Shown one piece after another: positions 25,078 through 35,328 of a stretch of DNA of 63,084 nucleotides. Numbering within the stretch: the first letter of the stretch is position 1; each line of letters begins with the position of its first letter. Origin of the DNA: Pseudomonas moorei. Its GTDB lineage: Bacteria > Pseudomonadota > Gammaproteobacteria > Pseudomonadales > Pseudomonadaceae. The DNA lies in assembly GCF_008801475.1 (NCBI RefSeq), contig NZ_VZPP01000022.1, positions 1 to 63,084 of the forward strand. The letters are read 5' to 3'. The position numbers and the translations under genes are program-made. The notes under the pieces were generated by a model that did not search any database, had not been told where the DNA came from, and worked only from the letters and a program-made list of their open reading frames with translations.

Positions 25078-27873
25078 CTAATGCTTGGCGCCTTTTCTAA
25101 TTTTTTTTAACCGTTTATTAAGATAGGCCCAAAGAGTCGCTTCATAAGTTTTTTGTTTTTTACCACCCGGCCCACTATTTTTCGGACCTTCCGAGCCGAA
25201 GAGAAGTTGCCCAATATTCAGCCCCAATTGTCGATAGCTTTCAAACTGTGATTCATTAAAGAATTGGTCAATTGTTGGTTCATTCGGAAACGAAGGGTGA
25301 GTGACCGAATAAAACTGAACATCATCACTCAATCGGGTGATTATATTTGGCTTGATAACCAATAATAGGCAGACCAGCCGCCGTGGATCGGAATCTCGAT
25401 CGAATACATTGAAAAGCAAGCTGCACTGGTCGTCTGCCATTTTGGAGCTATTTTTATCATTTTTTATTGCAGTACCAGTAAGAAAGTCCTCATAAACGCC
25501 GATAACGCGTTGTAACGAGCGGAACCGATTGTCTTGTAAATAGCCAGTGTCTGCTTCAATTTCCAGCTTGAGATCTAGTCGAGCAAGCCTGATAAGGTTG
25601 GCCATGTCTTCAAAGCGATACTCAGGATCAGCCCCACAATCACAGAGCACTATCAGCTCCAAGCGTCTCCCAGGGCGTAGTAATTCGTAAACACCCGTGT
25701 TCTCAAAGTGCCCTCCGTCAGATAGATACTGATATTCACTGCGAAGACCATGAAATTGCGCAGTAAATTCTTTCAGCAGGTAATACGGGGTAGGTAAGTA
25801 CCTAGCAAGCCAAGGGTCCCTTCGGGTATTTTTTTGACTTTCAGGTTTGTCATCTTCCTCGAAATTGGCTGGCCACCAGGTTCCAAGCCTGACGTTCGCA
25901 AGGCCACATACCAAGGATGCGCCTAGCGATGTTGTCCGCCCTAGACCGGTGGAGAATGCAGCTCCAGATGTTGCGATCCAGTGGCCAAGCGTCAAGGGTT
26001 GATCAACTTCACTGAAATTCCCGGTTTTCTTAACACGAGTACGTGGAACTCCATCCATGATGAAACTGTACGAGAACGTATCCGACTTGCCATGACAGTA
26101 GGAACCGGGGGCAATACACAACGGCAGCCCTTTACGGTCACGTTGGACCAGTTGCCCAGTCATGTCGGAGGTAAGATTCACTGTGACATTGATCAAGTGC
26201 AGCGGTGCCAAAGAGTTACAGCAGTAATAGTCCTCCAGCGACAAGTCATCTCCCGGTAAGGCTTCGCTCACGCTTAGTTTTTCTTCGCGCGTTTTCCTGT
26301 CATCAGACCACTTGAAACGGAAACCATTGGAGGCTCCCAGGTACGCGCGAGTGAGGCGTGCTGAATATAAAGCCTGTAAGGAAGAAAGATTGAGGAAACC
26401 TATGAAAATACCAGTGATGACGACAAGTGGTGCCACAACACCAAGCAAAATCCAAGCATCCCATAGATTAGCAAATGAGCATATCCAACAGCACTCTACC
26501 GCGAGCATCCAGTGCAGCAGAGTGCCCCAAGACAAGAGGGTTAAGCTGAGCATCGCTATACCTAGAGGCATTGCCAGATAGGGCAATGGAAGGTTCAACA
26601 ACGACGTTTTTTTCGAGCGTTCATCGAACAATCGGGCGACCGCTCGAGTAAGCCAGACAATGCCAGCCAATACGGCTGCAGGGGTCAGTGATAGCCAGGG
26701 TGAAGTGGACGCCCACTGGTAAAGGGCATGCGATAACTCAAATGCAGATACCAGAAAGACTACACCTAGCATAAAGTTAATTGACTTGGCCAGACGTCTA
26801 GTGACATTGACCCTAAAATCGCGCACGGTCCTCCGCTCAACTGCAGGTAGTTTAGATATCCATATGCCGTACAGCATGGCCATTATCATTACGGGTATTG
26901 CCAGGACGAAGGTCGACAGAAGGTTGTGGGGCAAGTAACCGTAAAAATACGATACAACTAAACTTAAAGAAATCACCACTGACAAGCAAATGGCGTAAGC
27001 CCAATTTATAATTCTGGACGAGTCCGTTTCCACACTCTTCGTCGAGTAGAACAACCAGAAGGCAAGCCCTAGGGGTAGCACCCTAAACAAGAGTATCGAT
27101 ACAGGCAGTAGCCAAAGCGACATCACTAATTCGGGTAATTGCTCACCCAAAAAGGTTTGGGGCATATAGTATTTAATGTACATCAGTAAAACATTCATTG
27201 CGGCCAGTACGAACAGAATTGGCATACCAATAACGAAGTGAACCGACAGCCAGTTGCGTACTGCCAATGCGATGCCATAAAACAGGTCACCCGATCCCGA
27301 AGGCGTTAGATAGCGGCCATTCTCGCGTAACCAGGCCGTTGGGGCATCGCCTACATGCAGGTTACCGCTAATATCGTAATGCACACTGCTATGGATTCTT
27401 CCCGGCGGCTCGAACCGCAAGACGTCGAATGCATTTACAGCAGCCTGAACAACCGTAGGATCGTTAGCCTGACCTGAGAGACCTAGATACGGACGCAACC
27501 TCCCTCCTTGGAACAGGCTGCAATAGAAGGCACCGATGTATCCGCCTCCGCTGACCGTCGATAAGTAGTCAATATGTGGAAGCAGGTACTTGCAGGTGCC
27601 ATCACCCGAATCTATTGCACGGGCCTTCGGAGCCTTTGCTCTGGCCATAGCCTGCAGAACGCCTAGACCAAAGGTAGCGCTGCGAATGCCACCGCCAGAC
27701 AAGGCAAGCCCCCAAATCATGCTCGGCGGATCGCCAGGGTCTTTTTCCAGGTCGACTTTTAATTGTTGCCTGCGATGGCGGATTCGATCTCGCTCAACTT
27801 GATACTGTTTATCCGCTAATGCATCAGCTTGCGCCTGCCCACTCTGAACATCATAAACACTATCGTTATCCAT
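25078..27873 (-). CDS. Patatin-like phospholipase with a multi-helix membrane insert
   Basis: 931 residues. The patatin oxyanion loop LALSGGGIRS is at about 56-65 and the nucleophile Ser108 in STVSGGGY. The matching Asp719 sits in YLSDGGHFENTG, more than 600 residues later. Between them lies a long region with about 8 hydrophobic helices (residues about 210-510), so the hydrolase domain is split around a membrane module. The usual patatin domain is about 200-300 residues. It is the last gene of the lipase cluster, 295 bases after the DUF2235 gene, so it may have its own promoter. The likely activity is hydrolysis of membrane lipids. Confidence 0.8.
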   Translation of the reverse strand: MDNDSVYDVQSGQAQADALADKQYQVERDRIRHRRQQLKVDLEKDPGDPPSMIWGLALSGGGIRSATFGLGVLQAMARAKAPKARAIDSGDGTCKYLLPHIDYLSTVSGGGYIGAFYCSLFQGGRLRPYLGLSGQANDPTVVQAAVNAFDVLRFEPPGRIHSSVHYDISGNLHVGDAPTAWLRENGRYLTPSGSGDLFYGIALAVRNWLSVHFVIGMPILFVLAAMNVLLMYIKYYMPQTFLGEQLPELVMSLWLLPVSILLFRVLPLGLAFWLFYSTKSVETDSSRIINWAYAICLSVVISLSLVVSYFYGYLPHNLLSTFVLAIPVMIMAMLYGIWISKLPAVERRTVRDFRVNVTRRLAKSINFMLGVVFLVSAFELSHALYQWASTSPWLSLTPAAVLAGIVWLTRAVARLFDERSKKTSLLNLPLPYLAMPLGIAMLSLTLLSWGTLLHWMLAVECCWICSFANLWDAWILLGVVAPLVVITGIFIGFLNLSSLQALYSARLTRAYLGASNGFRFKWSDDRKTREEKLSVSEALPGDDLSLEDYYCCNSLAPLHLINVTVNLTSDMTGQLVQRDRKGLPLCIAPGSYCHGKSDTFSYSFIMDGVPRTRVKKTGNFSEVDQPLTLGHWIATSGAAFSTGLGRTTSLGASLVCGLANVRLGTWWPANFEEDDKPESQKNTRRDPWLARYLPTPYYLLKEFTAQFHGLRSEYQYLSDGGHFENTGVYELLRPGRRLELIVLCDCGADPEYRFEDMANLIRLARLDLKLEIEADTGYLQDNRFRSLQRVIGVYEDFLTGTAIKNDKNSSKMADDQCSLLFNVFDRDSDPRRLVCLLLVIKPNIITRLSDDVQFYSVTHPSFPNEPTIDQFFNESQFESYRQLGLNIGQLLFGSEGPKNSGPGGKKQKTYEATLWAYLNKRLKKIRKGAKH

Positions 27874-28168
27874 AGTTTGTTCGTCCGCTAGAGAACCTAA
27901 AAATAGTTACGCGCTTGGTACCTGCACCGATACCTTTCCTACGAAACTAATCCCTTTGCTAGTTAAAATCAGAGGCCCGATTGCAGCTCCGGCGATGATG
28001 CAATTATCGTAGAACTGGTGTCCCGACCATCGAGCTGGAGAGCGCAGCTGATTTAAGTTATTCGTTAGTGTCGGCGACAGTACTCCTGAGGCAGGTTGAG
28101 ATTGAGCTTTTGGATTAAATTGGATACAAGCTCAGGGATAACCAAGTCCACAAGCTGTTATTGGTTTA

Positions 28169-30853
28169 TCACTTAGGGTCGTCAATCTGCGGGTTGTTTG
28201 CAGGCTTACAAAGTCGGGGAGCTTCATCTTTTTCTGAAGTCGCCATCACCATGTTTTTTGCACTCGGCAATATTCCATCAGGGTACAACCGTTCAACCGT
28301 CACGACCGCGTCACCATAGTTGTTCGAATAAAACAGCTTCGTGTTGAAGGGGGGCGCGAGTATCGCGTCATTCACGTAGATAAATAGCTCACCTGATGTT
28401 TGCGCTGTTATTTTCGCAGCGAGTGTTTTGCGGTCCGCGGGTGTCCGGTCCGCATTCATGCGGGCCGTAGCCTCTTTGCCGCTGAGCGGCAGAAAACGTG
28501 ACCTGGGCTCGCAATGTTCGTTTTTGTAATGATGCGCGGTGAACGGGTTGACCGGATCCAGCACATACTCATCGTCCCCGGTTACGCCGATACGGGCCAC
28601 TGGCTTGAACCAGGGTTCGAACCAGTAGCGGCGCAGCAGCATGGCGAAGAGGTGGGCGGATGTGTCGGTCGCAAAGCCGCCAACGTCTCCACGCTCTGCT
28701 AAATCAAACCAGTTACCGTCTGTGGTCAGGGTGATCTCATACGTGGCACCCTTCACCAGTTGAATACCCGAAGGCCAGCAGATTTCGTTGGTCTTGAAGT
28801 TCGTTGGAGCGTTTGGTTCGGGAGATATACAAATTTTGCCAGCGGCAAGGGAGGCGTCGAATACGGCTCTGTTTATCACCATGACCGCCAGAAAAAGGAA
28901 CAGCGCGATAGCGAATGTTGGCAGCACATACTTCACGGTGTAGTTGTAGCCATTGACCAGTGAGGGATTTGAGCGCAGCCGGTGCGCGAGGTCGAGGGCG
29001 AAGGTGGTCGGCATCGAGTGCTCTGGCGCTTGCTGGAATTTTTCCAGGATCCGCAGTCGATACTCGCGCCAAGCCAGCAGCAACCAAAGGGCAAGCGAGG
29101 CACCACCCAGTTCCTTAGTAGTCGGAACCGTGCCTTGTATCACCAGTGAAATCAGAAACAGCCCAAAGGCGATCACTAGCGCCAGGCATGTTGTGTTGCG
29201 ACCCCCTCGGGCGGATTGCACACACCACACAAGATGGCGGGCGCGAAAGTTGGCGTGCCAAGCCAATCGTACCCGGTCTGCGATGCGGGTTTTCAGCCTC
29301 ACGCCGAGATAAAATGCGCTCAGCAAACCCGCGACCAATAGCACAAAGAGATCAGGGTGAGCGCCAAAGGCGTCGGTCCAGCGGGTACTGATTGACGGCA
29401 AAAGTCCCTTGATTGCGTTAATGGCAAAGCGAACCGCATCGTGGCTGATTTGCAACGCAGCGCTTGATGTTTGCCCGCTGTCAGACGTATCTGGAAGGAC
29501 AGGGAGCGACGCCAGCAACACGGCGAACACGACTTGCACCACGTACAGCAGCCGTCGCCACCAGATCGTATCGCCGACCACTTGCAGTGCAATGGGATCG
29601 GGTATCACCACCCGCACGGGAGTGAAGTTTGCGAGCTGCGCAGGTGGGGCCAGGAGGGATACCGGAGAGAGGGCAGGTCTGGCTGTCGGCGGAAAAGAGA
29701 TCATCGGTGTGACCGTTCCGAGCGGCCCAAGCACTCTGAAGCGACTGGGCAAGGTTATCGACGCATAGTGATCAGTGCCGCGGGCCATACGCAACAAGAC
29801 GCTACTGTCGATGATCGGCTCGATAGGTACTCCGCTCGGGTAATGGAGGGGGCGAATCTGGCGCGGCTCATAGCGATAAAATGCAGCGAAGCCTGACCGT
29901 GAATCGTAAATCCGCGCAAAAGGTGATTTCTCTGCGGCGACCTCGCTCGCAGCTCCAGGCAACAATCGGATGCCGGACGCGGCTGCTTCGCTCATGATCC
30001 AGTGCAGCGGTACATACGAAAGTTGGTCCTCTGGATAGCCTCCGCCCACATTTGAATGCACGCCGGCAAACCAGACCTGGGTCAGACGTCCAGGCGCAAC
30101 CTCGCCCTTTACAATCAATTCGGCCTCGCCTTCCTCGTCCCAAAGCACCGGGTGAAAGGTGCGTCGTTCATCGTCGAGGGAGAGCGCATGGCAAGCACGC
30201 TTGACGTTTACACCCAGAGTTAAATCGACAAATAACATCGGCCAGATCGCCAGGTTGATGGCCTGCTTTAACGTATCCAAGGGTATTTGGTACGCACCCA
30301 CGGTGTCCCATAGCCCCAGGAAATGGAGAGAGGGTTTGAGGTTTTTTGTTTTTGTGTAGGTCGGGAAGCCACGCAGGCGATCGTAAAGGTGCAGGTATTG
30401 GTCGCGTGCTACGCGCAGCCAATGCACGACGGGGTTATGCGACTTAATAAACCGGGTTGACCGATAGGAGCGATACGCCGCTCGCGCATAACGATCCAGT
30501 TCCTCTTCGGACATGGGCTTGAGCAACCCTTCATGGGTCATCAACCCAACGAGCACACGAATAGTGAATGCCCCCCGACTGAACCCGAAACCACTAATCT
30601 GATCGCCGTTCTTGTAGTTACGACAAACGAACTTGTAGATGTCGATCACGTTACGCTTCAGACCCCAGCCAAACACGCCGCCGAGAATCGCGAGGTATTT
30701 GTTCGACGACGATCCCACGCCGTCGTCGTAGAAGGCAATTTGGTCGGGGAGGGTCAGGTCAACGGCCTGAAACAGTCGCCAGACGTTGGTTTTCTGCGCT
30801 TTCGCCGAACTGTTGCCGGTGCCATCTGAAAACAACAGGATCTGCTTGGTCAT
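28169..30853 (-). CDS. DUF2235 (Tle1-like) alpha/beta hydrolase with membrane helices
   Basis: 894 residues. The DUF2235 hydrolase domain fills about 1-380: LLFSDGTGNSS at the N-terminus, the nucleophile Ser92 in GFGFSRGAF, and the late His region in AGVHSNVGGGYPE. The same domain is found in Tle1-type phospholipase effectors of type VI secretion. From about 440 to 690 come about five hydrophobic helices, absent from typical Tle1 proteins, and then a roughly 200-residue domain that may face the periplasm. The ATG at 30853 (GGGA 6 bases ahead) lies 2 bases past the stop of the patatin lipoprotein gene, and an ATG at 30859 would overlap that stop. No vgrG, PAAR or other T6SS gene is nearby. Confidence 0.82.
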   Translation of the reverse strand: MTKQILLFSDGTGNSSAKAQKTNVWRLFQAVDLTLPDQIAFYDDGVGSSSNKYLAILGGVFGWGLKRNVIDIYKFVCRNYKNGDQISGFGFSRGAFTIRVLVGLMTHEGLLKPMSEEELDRYARAAYRSYRSTRFIKSHNPVVHWLRVARDQYLHLYDRLRGFPTYTKTKNLKPSLHFLGLWDTVGAYQIPLDTLKQAINLAIWPMLFVDLTLGVNVKRACHALSLDDERRTFHPVLWDEEGEAELIVKGEVAPGRLTQVWFAGVHSNVGGGYPEDQLSYVPLHWIMSEAAASGIRLLPGAASEVAAEKSPFARIYDSRSGFAAFYRYEPRQIRPLHYPSGVPIEPIIDSSVLLRMARGTDHYASITLPSRFRVLGPLGTVTPMISFPPTARPALSPVSLLAPPAQLANFTPVRVVIPDPIALQVVGDTIWWRRLLYVVQVVFAVLLASLPVLPDTSDSGQTSSAALQISHDAVRFAINAIKGLLPSISTRWTDAFGAHPDLFVLLVAGLLSAFYLGVRLKTRIADRVRLAWHANFRARHLVWCVQSARGGRNTTCLALVIAFGLFLISLVIQGTVPTTKELGGASLALWLLLAWREYRLRILEKFQQAPEHSMPTTFALDLAHRLRSNPSLVNGYNYTVKYVLPTFAIALFLFLAVMVINRAVFDASLAAGKICISPEPNAPTNFKTNEICWPSGIQLVKGATYEITLTTDGNWFDLAERGDVGGFATDTSAHLFAMLLRRYWFEPWFKPVARIGVTGDDEYVLDPVNPFTAHHYKNEHCEPRSRFLPLSGKEATARMNADRTPADRKTLAAKITAQTSGELFIYVNDAILAPPFNTKLFYSNNYGDAVVTVERLYPDGILPSAKNMVMATSEKDEAPRLCKPANNPQIDDPK

Positions 30854-30855
30854 GA

Positions 30856-32529
30856 TCATTCCCATGATGAGTTCAGTGTTGGGGTCTTATTGAACTGCGT
30901 CCATTTGCCTTTCAGCTCCGGGCACAACTGATCGACTCGGCCATTGAAACCATCAAGCTCAGGTGCGCTCTTGCCGCTGCGCCGAGCAAACCACGCTTGA
31001 ATCTTTGGCGCGTTCTGCTTTACCGCCCAACAGGCGGCAATGCGCGCTAACGGGACGTCGCAACTTTCCTTGAGGTAAAAGTCAGTGCGCAGGTTACGCA
31101 CCGCGGACTTCACTGTTTCAGGCGTATTCCACTCTCTGTGGCAAGGGATGTCATGCGCAACAGGATCGTGATCGACATCGACCCGCAGCGAGTCGACGCC
31201 TAGATCGTAATGACGCAGCGGGAGAATTTTCAGGCGTGACACCAGCAGGCTCGCCGAGGGTATTTCGCCGCCGGGGTTAGGGCAGTCGGTCATGTCCGCG
31301 TTGTCGCTGCTGGTCTGGCACCTCGCCAACTCGTTGGCGAGGTGCCAGAGGTCACGCCGGTACAAAGTCGCACGTTGCTCTTGAATGTCGGACAGGCGCG
31401 ACGGGTCACCGACGAGGGTCGACAGCGGTGTGCTGGCGTCCTTGATCGCTGTGCCTTCGTTATTGAAGGGCATGCCAGCATCGAGTTCGACGATCAGTGC
31501 GTGCTGATCCTCGTGCTGTTTGAGCTTGTTCAGGAACAGCTGCGCAAGCGACTCGACCCCGCTGTTATCAGTGATCCCGCCATCGATAACGTGGAATAGC
31601 CTTTCTTGCCCCTCGACTTGATAGGCAACCGGCCCGACGACCACAGGAAATGCTGCAGACATCACAACCGCATACGATATCGGTATGTCCGCCGAAGCTA
31701 TCTGGAACGAATTTTTATTATCGATCCGGTCGAAACCCTCCGGGGTCAACGGGTCGGTCATATCGCAGTCGTTGCTTTGCGCCTTCTGAACACCGATCTG
31801 CTTTGCTACCGGCAAGCTCGACGACAGCACATTGGTGAGTAGCGCCTCTACATTGATACAGAAGTAAGGCTGCGCAATGGTAGTCATCACAAAACGACGG
31901 CCCGTGTCGTAGTGCGTCGTGTTGAAAATCAGATAAGGGCTGCGTCCCAGCGATTGGCGTTTGTCCAGTTGGCCGAAAGTAGCTTTGTCCAGAAACGCTT
32001 CGTCGAGTCCATTCACCAGCCATTGCGAACGCCATGAGCCCAGAGTCGAGAGGTAGGATCGAACCAGCGCGGCATGGAACCAGTCGTGGTTCATCATCAC
32101 GTGATAGTCGGAGAAAAACGACGCATAGGCTTTTGGAATACCTTGCGGGGAGAGCATCGCGTTAAAATCCGAGGGTGAGGCAGAGGGGTTTCGCATTCCG
32201 AAGTACGCAGCGGCAAAACTGCCGCCCGAAACACTCGAGATGAAACCCAGTGTGGAGAGGAAACTGACTGGCTGAGTACCCGTCTCTGGGGAAACAGGCA
32301 GTACACCAAGCAGTTCGATCACGTAGGAGGCGAACAATGCCGAGCGATTACCGCCACCGGAAAGAGCCAATCCCACCAACGGTCCTGGAGGTGCGTTAGC
32401 GGGTCGCTCACCTTTTGCTAGGTAGGAACTGGGCCCATGGATAGGCAAGGAATGAGTGGTACAGTTCGTCAGCACCATGGACATGAGTGCCAGCCCAAGG
32501 CATGCCGCCCGCGAGTTGGTACGCTTCAT
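30856..32529 (-). CDS. Patatin-like phospholipase, predicted lipoprotein
   Basis: 557 residues. The N-terminus has a lipoprotein signal ending in VLTNC, with Cys23 as the lipidation site. The patatin motifs are LALSGGGNRS at about 54-63, nucleophile Ser101 in SSVSGGSF, and the DGG motif in HVIDGGITDNSG. So it is probably an outer-membrane or periplasmic lipid acyl hydrolase. The start codon overlaps the stop of the upstream lipoprotein gene as ATGA, and the stop is 2 bases from the DUF2235 start, so the three genes form one tight operon. Confidence 0.85.
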   Translation of the reverse strand: MKRTNSRAACLGLALMSMVLTNCTTHSLPIHGPSSYLAKGERPANAPPGPLVGLALSGGGNRSALFASYVIELLGVLPVSPETGTQPVSFLSTLGFISSVSGGSFAAAYFGMRNPSASPSDFNAMLSPQGIPKAYASFFSDYHVMMNHDWFHAALVRSYLSTLGSWRSQWLVNGLDEAFLDKATFGQLDKRQSLGRSPYLIFNTTHYDTGRRFVMTTIAQPYFCINVEALLTNVLSSSLPVAKQIGVQKAQSNDCDMTDPLTPEGFDRIDNKNSFQIASADIPISYAVVMSAAFPVVVGPVAYQVEGQERLFHVIDGGITDNSGVESLAQLFLNKLKQHEDQHALIVELDAGMPFNNEGTAIKDASTPLSTLVGDPSRLSDIQEQRATLYRRDLWHLANELARCQTSSDNADMTDCPNPGGEIPSASLLVSRLKILPLRHYDLGVDSLRVDVDHDPVAHDIPCHREWNTPETVKSAVRNLRTDFYLKESCDVPLARIAACWAVKQNAPKIQAWFARRSGKSAPELDGFNGRVDQLCPELKGKWTQFNKTPTLNSSWE

Positions 32530-34052
32530 GGCTCGTCCACGCTCACGGTGGTTGGCGCGTTGCAGGCCCACATCACCTGTTGAACGGCCTTGCGCATCGT
32601 GACACCGGCAAAGGTTTCGACCGTGTTGGCGACCGCCTCATTGTTTAGTGCTGCAATGTTGCCGCCACGTATCAACGTGCCCACACCAGTAGTGACCAGC
32701 GCTTGCGTCGCGTTACCGAGCCGGTTGACCCTCTCCCACCCCGCGTCAGCCTGGCTCGCTTCAACGCATTGAGGTTCGTCGGCATCATCGACTTGGAACA
32801 GCTTTTGGGCGCAGGCCGTCGAAGTCTTCAGTCCAGGCGGATGCTGTCCATTAGCATCGAACATCGCCTCAACCAGCACCTGCATCAGTTGTGGCCCGAG
32901 CACGCCAACCGATGGCGCGCTGATCGAAGGCCTCCAGGGTGCAGTTTTCGAGGCGCTGTCGAATGCGACAGAAATGCCACCGAACTGCAGGCTTTGCCCG
33001 AACAGTGTGGTGAAGCCTCCGCTGCCGAGTTTCGGCAGGGCCGTACAATGGTCAGGTGCATTCTTGCAGACGTTGCCCACTGCCAGACGAAGCTGCTTTT
33101 TTGCTTCGTCAGGCAGGGGTGTCTTCAGCTTGCTCTCGAACTGTTGGATCACGTCATCCTCCAGTGACTTCTGGTTGACGCTGACTTGCACGAACTGCCC
33201 GGCGCCAAGGTATTCGTCGAAATAGGCCGAAAGAAAAACCGACGCATTGAAGGTCGCCACTAGTGCGATCAGTTTGGGCGTCTCTTCTAACTGCGAGCCC
33301 TTCAACTCATTCATGATCTGCCTGGCCGTCAGTAACGTGACCAAGCGAAACGGTTCAAAGCTGGCAAACTGCTGCATCGAAGGCTGTATTGTTGCTAGAT
33401 CGTCTGGGCCAAAAGTGGTGATGCGCTCACCGGTGTTGGCTGCCAGCAACGTAGCTTTCTTGTCGATCATTAGTTTGATCACGGCAAGTCCGGCTGTTGC
33501 GGCTTGCTCCGCGCCTGGCTTATTGCTTTGCAGAACGACATAATCTTGTGACCCATTGATGAGCCACGGAATACGTTTGGCTAACTCCTGCGCGACGGTT
33601 TCGGCCTTGATGGACGCGCTATCCGGCGCAGTCTCCTTTTTATTCTCTTTCGCCGCCACACCCACCTTCGCCTTCTGCAGCAGCTTATTTGCCGCGGGTG
33701 CGTCCACCCCGGGCGTATCGTGTTTCACCAGTTGCTCCACTTGGACATGCAAAATCGGCGCACCGACTTTGTCATTCGTTGCCATTTCCACAAGCAACTG
33801 TGGCTTGGTGGGAAGCATCGGCGTGCCGGTGCGAACGCGTTTGAACGCAGCCTTCAAAACATCAAGGTCGCGACCCTGAACTGGAGGTGTCGATATCGAT
33901 ATAAGGTTTAAACATGTTGGTGGAACAGTTCTGACGTGCGTCTGTCGACCGGTGAACAAGTCATGCGAAGGCCAATTAGAGCAGCCTGAAAGTGCTGGCA
34001 CGGTGCAAATAATCACCGCGCAGGAAAGCCAAAACAGGTGTATCCGGCGCAT
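32526..34052 (-). CDS. Large lipoprotein of unknown function, first gene of the lipase operon
   Basis: 508 residues. The signal peptide ends in PALSGC, lipidated at Cys24. The mature protein has no membrane helices; it contains several Cys residues and mixed helix/strand character. No family recognised. The ATG at 34052 has GCAGGGAT about 8 bases upstream; an in-frame ATG at 34070 lacks a site. As the first gene in a run with two lipases, it could be an envelope partner, a chaperone or an immunity-like inhibitor of the hydrolases. That is inference from position. Confidence 0.7.
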   Translation of the reverse strand: MRRIHLFWLSCAVIICTVPALSGCSNWPSHDLFTGRQTHVRTVPPTCLNLISISTPPVQGRDLDVLKAAFKRVRTGTPMLPTKPQLLVEMATNDKVGAPILHVQVEQLVKHDTPGVDAPAANKLLQKAKVGVAAKENKKETAPDSASIKAETVAQELAKRIPWLINGSQDYVVLQSNKPGAEQAATAGLAVIKLMIDKKATLLAANTGERITTFGPDDLATIQPSMQQFASFEPFRLVTLLTARQIMNELKGSQLEETPKLIALVATFNASVFLSAYFDEYLGAGQFVQVSVNQKSLEDDVIQQFESKLKTPLPDEAKKQLRLAVGNVCKNAPDHCTALPKLGSGGFTTLFGQSLQFGGISVAFDSASKTAPWRPSISAPSVGVLGPQLMQVLVEAMFDANGQHPPGLKTSTACAQKLFQVDDADEPQCVEASQADAGWERVNRLGNATQALVTTGVGTLIRGGNIAALNNEAVANTVETFAGVTMRKAVQQVMWACNAPTTVSVDEP

Positions 34053-34344
34053 ACGGGTATCCCTGCCCATGTATGAATCGCACAGGGCATTTTTCTGTAT
34101 TCGGACTAGTGGCCCGGTTACTCGGGGGCTTACGTGATACGAAGGACTTCCTGTCCTGTTCACCAATGCAGTAAATCTACGCGGTGAACTCAACAGACTT
34201 TGATTTGGATCAATCATTAGCGAAGCAGATCAACCGGGATATGCAAGTAATGTTGCCACCATTCAATAAACCGCTTGGCTATTACCTAAATAAGGTTTGG
34301 TTTGGTGACTGTTGCCTGGCTGTAACTATAGGCAGTGGTAGGTC

Positions 34345-34364
34345 GATACTGTTGAAAAAGTCGC
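34345..34364 (+). repeat. Solo MITE/IS terminal repeat in a 567-bp gap
   Basis: GATACTGTTGAAAAAGTCGC differs from the element terminus by one base in the first 17 and has no partner end nearby. It is a decayed end. The gap 34053-34619 otherwise contains no gene I can support, and should hold the promoters of the divergent lipase operon and the small membrane protein. Confidence 0.55.
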
Positions 34365-34619
34365 ACGCTCCAAACCGCGGAAGTGGCGCAGTACTTTGCT
34401 TTGACACATCGGTGCCGCTCAACTATACCCAGCTCACTTCACGATTGGATAGTGACGGGAAGGTTGCGGCGGAGCCTCGCTATCATCGCCCCCATAGGGG
34501 GGCGCGCTGCATACCTTCTGCCAGGCTGGCAAACATGGTCGGCACACCCCTCAGCACCGGTGCGACCCTACAGTGGGGGACGCTCCAGATGATCACGTTT
34601 TTTGAAGGAAGCAATTATT

Positions 34620-35090
34620 ATGGCCCAAGAACCTCCCGCCTTTCATATCGAGGAATTCAAACAGCTAAAGTCCGAGATAGGTGTGTTGTTGCAGCGGATA
34701 GAAACGCTCATCAAGTTTTCCCTGTTTGGTGGAGTGGCCATTTACGCCTGGATACTTACTCATGCCCCAAAGAGTGCCGTAGGCTCCACCAGCTTGACCG
34801 TTGACTTTCTAGTGGCAGCCGCTTTCCTTCCGCCGGCCTTGCTTTTCTTTTCAGCGAGCCTCTCAGCCTTAACATATTTACACGTGAACATCATGGCTCA
34901 ATACCTACGCCGTCTCGAAGGCTTGCTTGGGTTTGCATCGTACGGATGGGAGGCGCACTGGGCCAAGTCGCCTCGTTCCATAACTTATGCATTATTTGCT
35001 TTCTTCGTTGTACTGCTGGTTGCGGAGTTAATCGTAAGTCGCTATTTAAGTGGAAGCTTGCAATCACTTGCCTTGTCGGCAAAAGGGTAA
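34620..35090 (+). CDS. Small membrane protein divergent from the lipase operon
   Basis: 156 residues. A helical N-terminus of about 30 residues (EEFKQLKSEIGVLLQRIETL) leads to three or four hydrophobic helices: FSLFGGVAIYAWIL, VDFLVAAAFLPPALLFFSASLSAL and ITYALFAFFVVLLVAELIV. The ATG has GAAGGAAG 9 bases upstream; a TTG at 34602 is less likely. No family recognised. It is inside the MITE-bracketed block with the lipases and may belong to the same module. Confidence 0.65.
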   Translation: MAQEPPAFHIEEFKQLKSEIGVLLQRIETLIKFSLFGGVAIYAWILTHAPKSAVGSTSLTVDFLVAAAFLPPALLFFSASLSALTYLHVNIMAQYLRRLEGLLGFASYGWEAHWAKSPRSITYALFAFFVVLLVAELIVSRYLSGSLQSLALSAKG

Positions 35091-35328
35091 AGCGCCATTC
35101 CAAGGTGTAATACGCATCTTGCGAAATACCCTCTTTACCGGTTTAAGCAAAGGCGTTGAACGGGCGGACCACATTGGAGGGGGCAGGTACACTTTTGTCC
35201 AGTTGATCTGGAGTGTTTCAAGTAACGTCGCAAGAAATCACTATGTTGGTCATATGGTCTTCATGTGCCTATGGGCCAAATCAATAGGATGGGTGTGATT
35301 TCTGAAATATGAACGTCAGGTTCTGGCC

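Noticed and set aside
28169..30853. A type VI secretion effector locus
   Set aside because: DUF2235 fits Tle1, but no vgrG, PAAR, hcp or adaptor gene is nearby and the membrane helices are atypical; kept as an alternative only.
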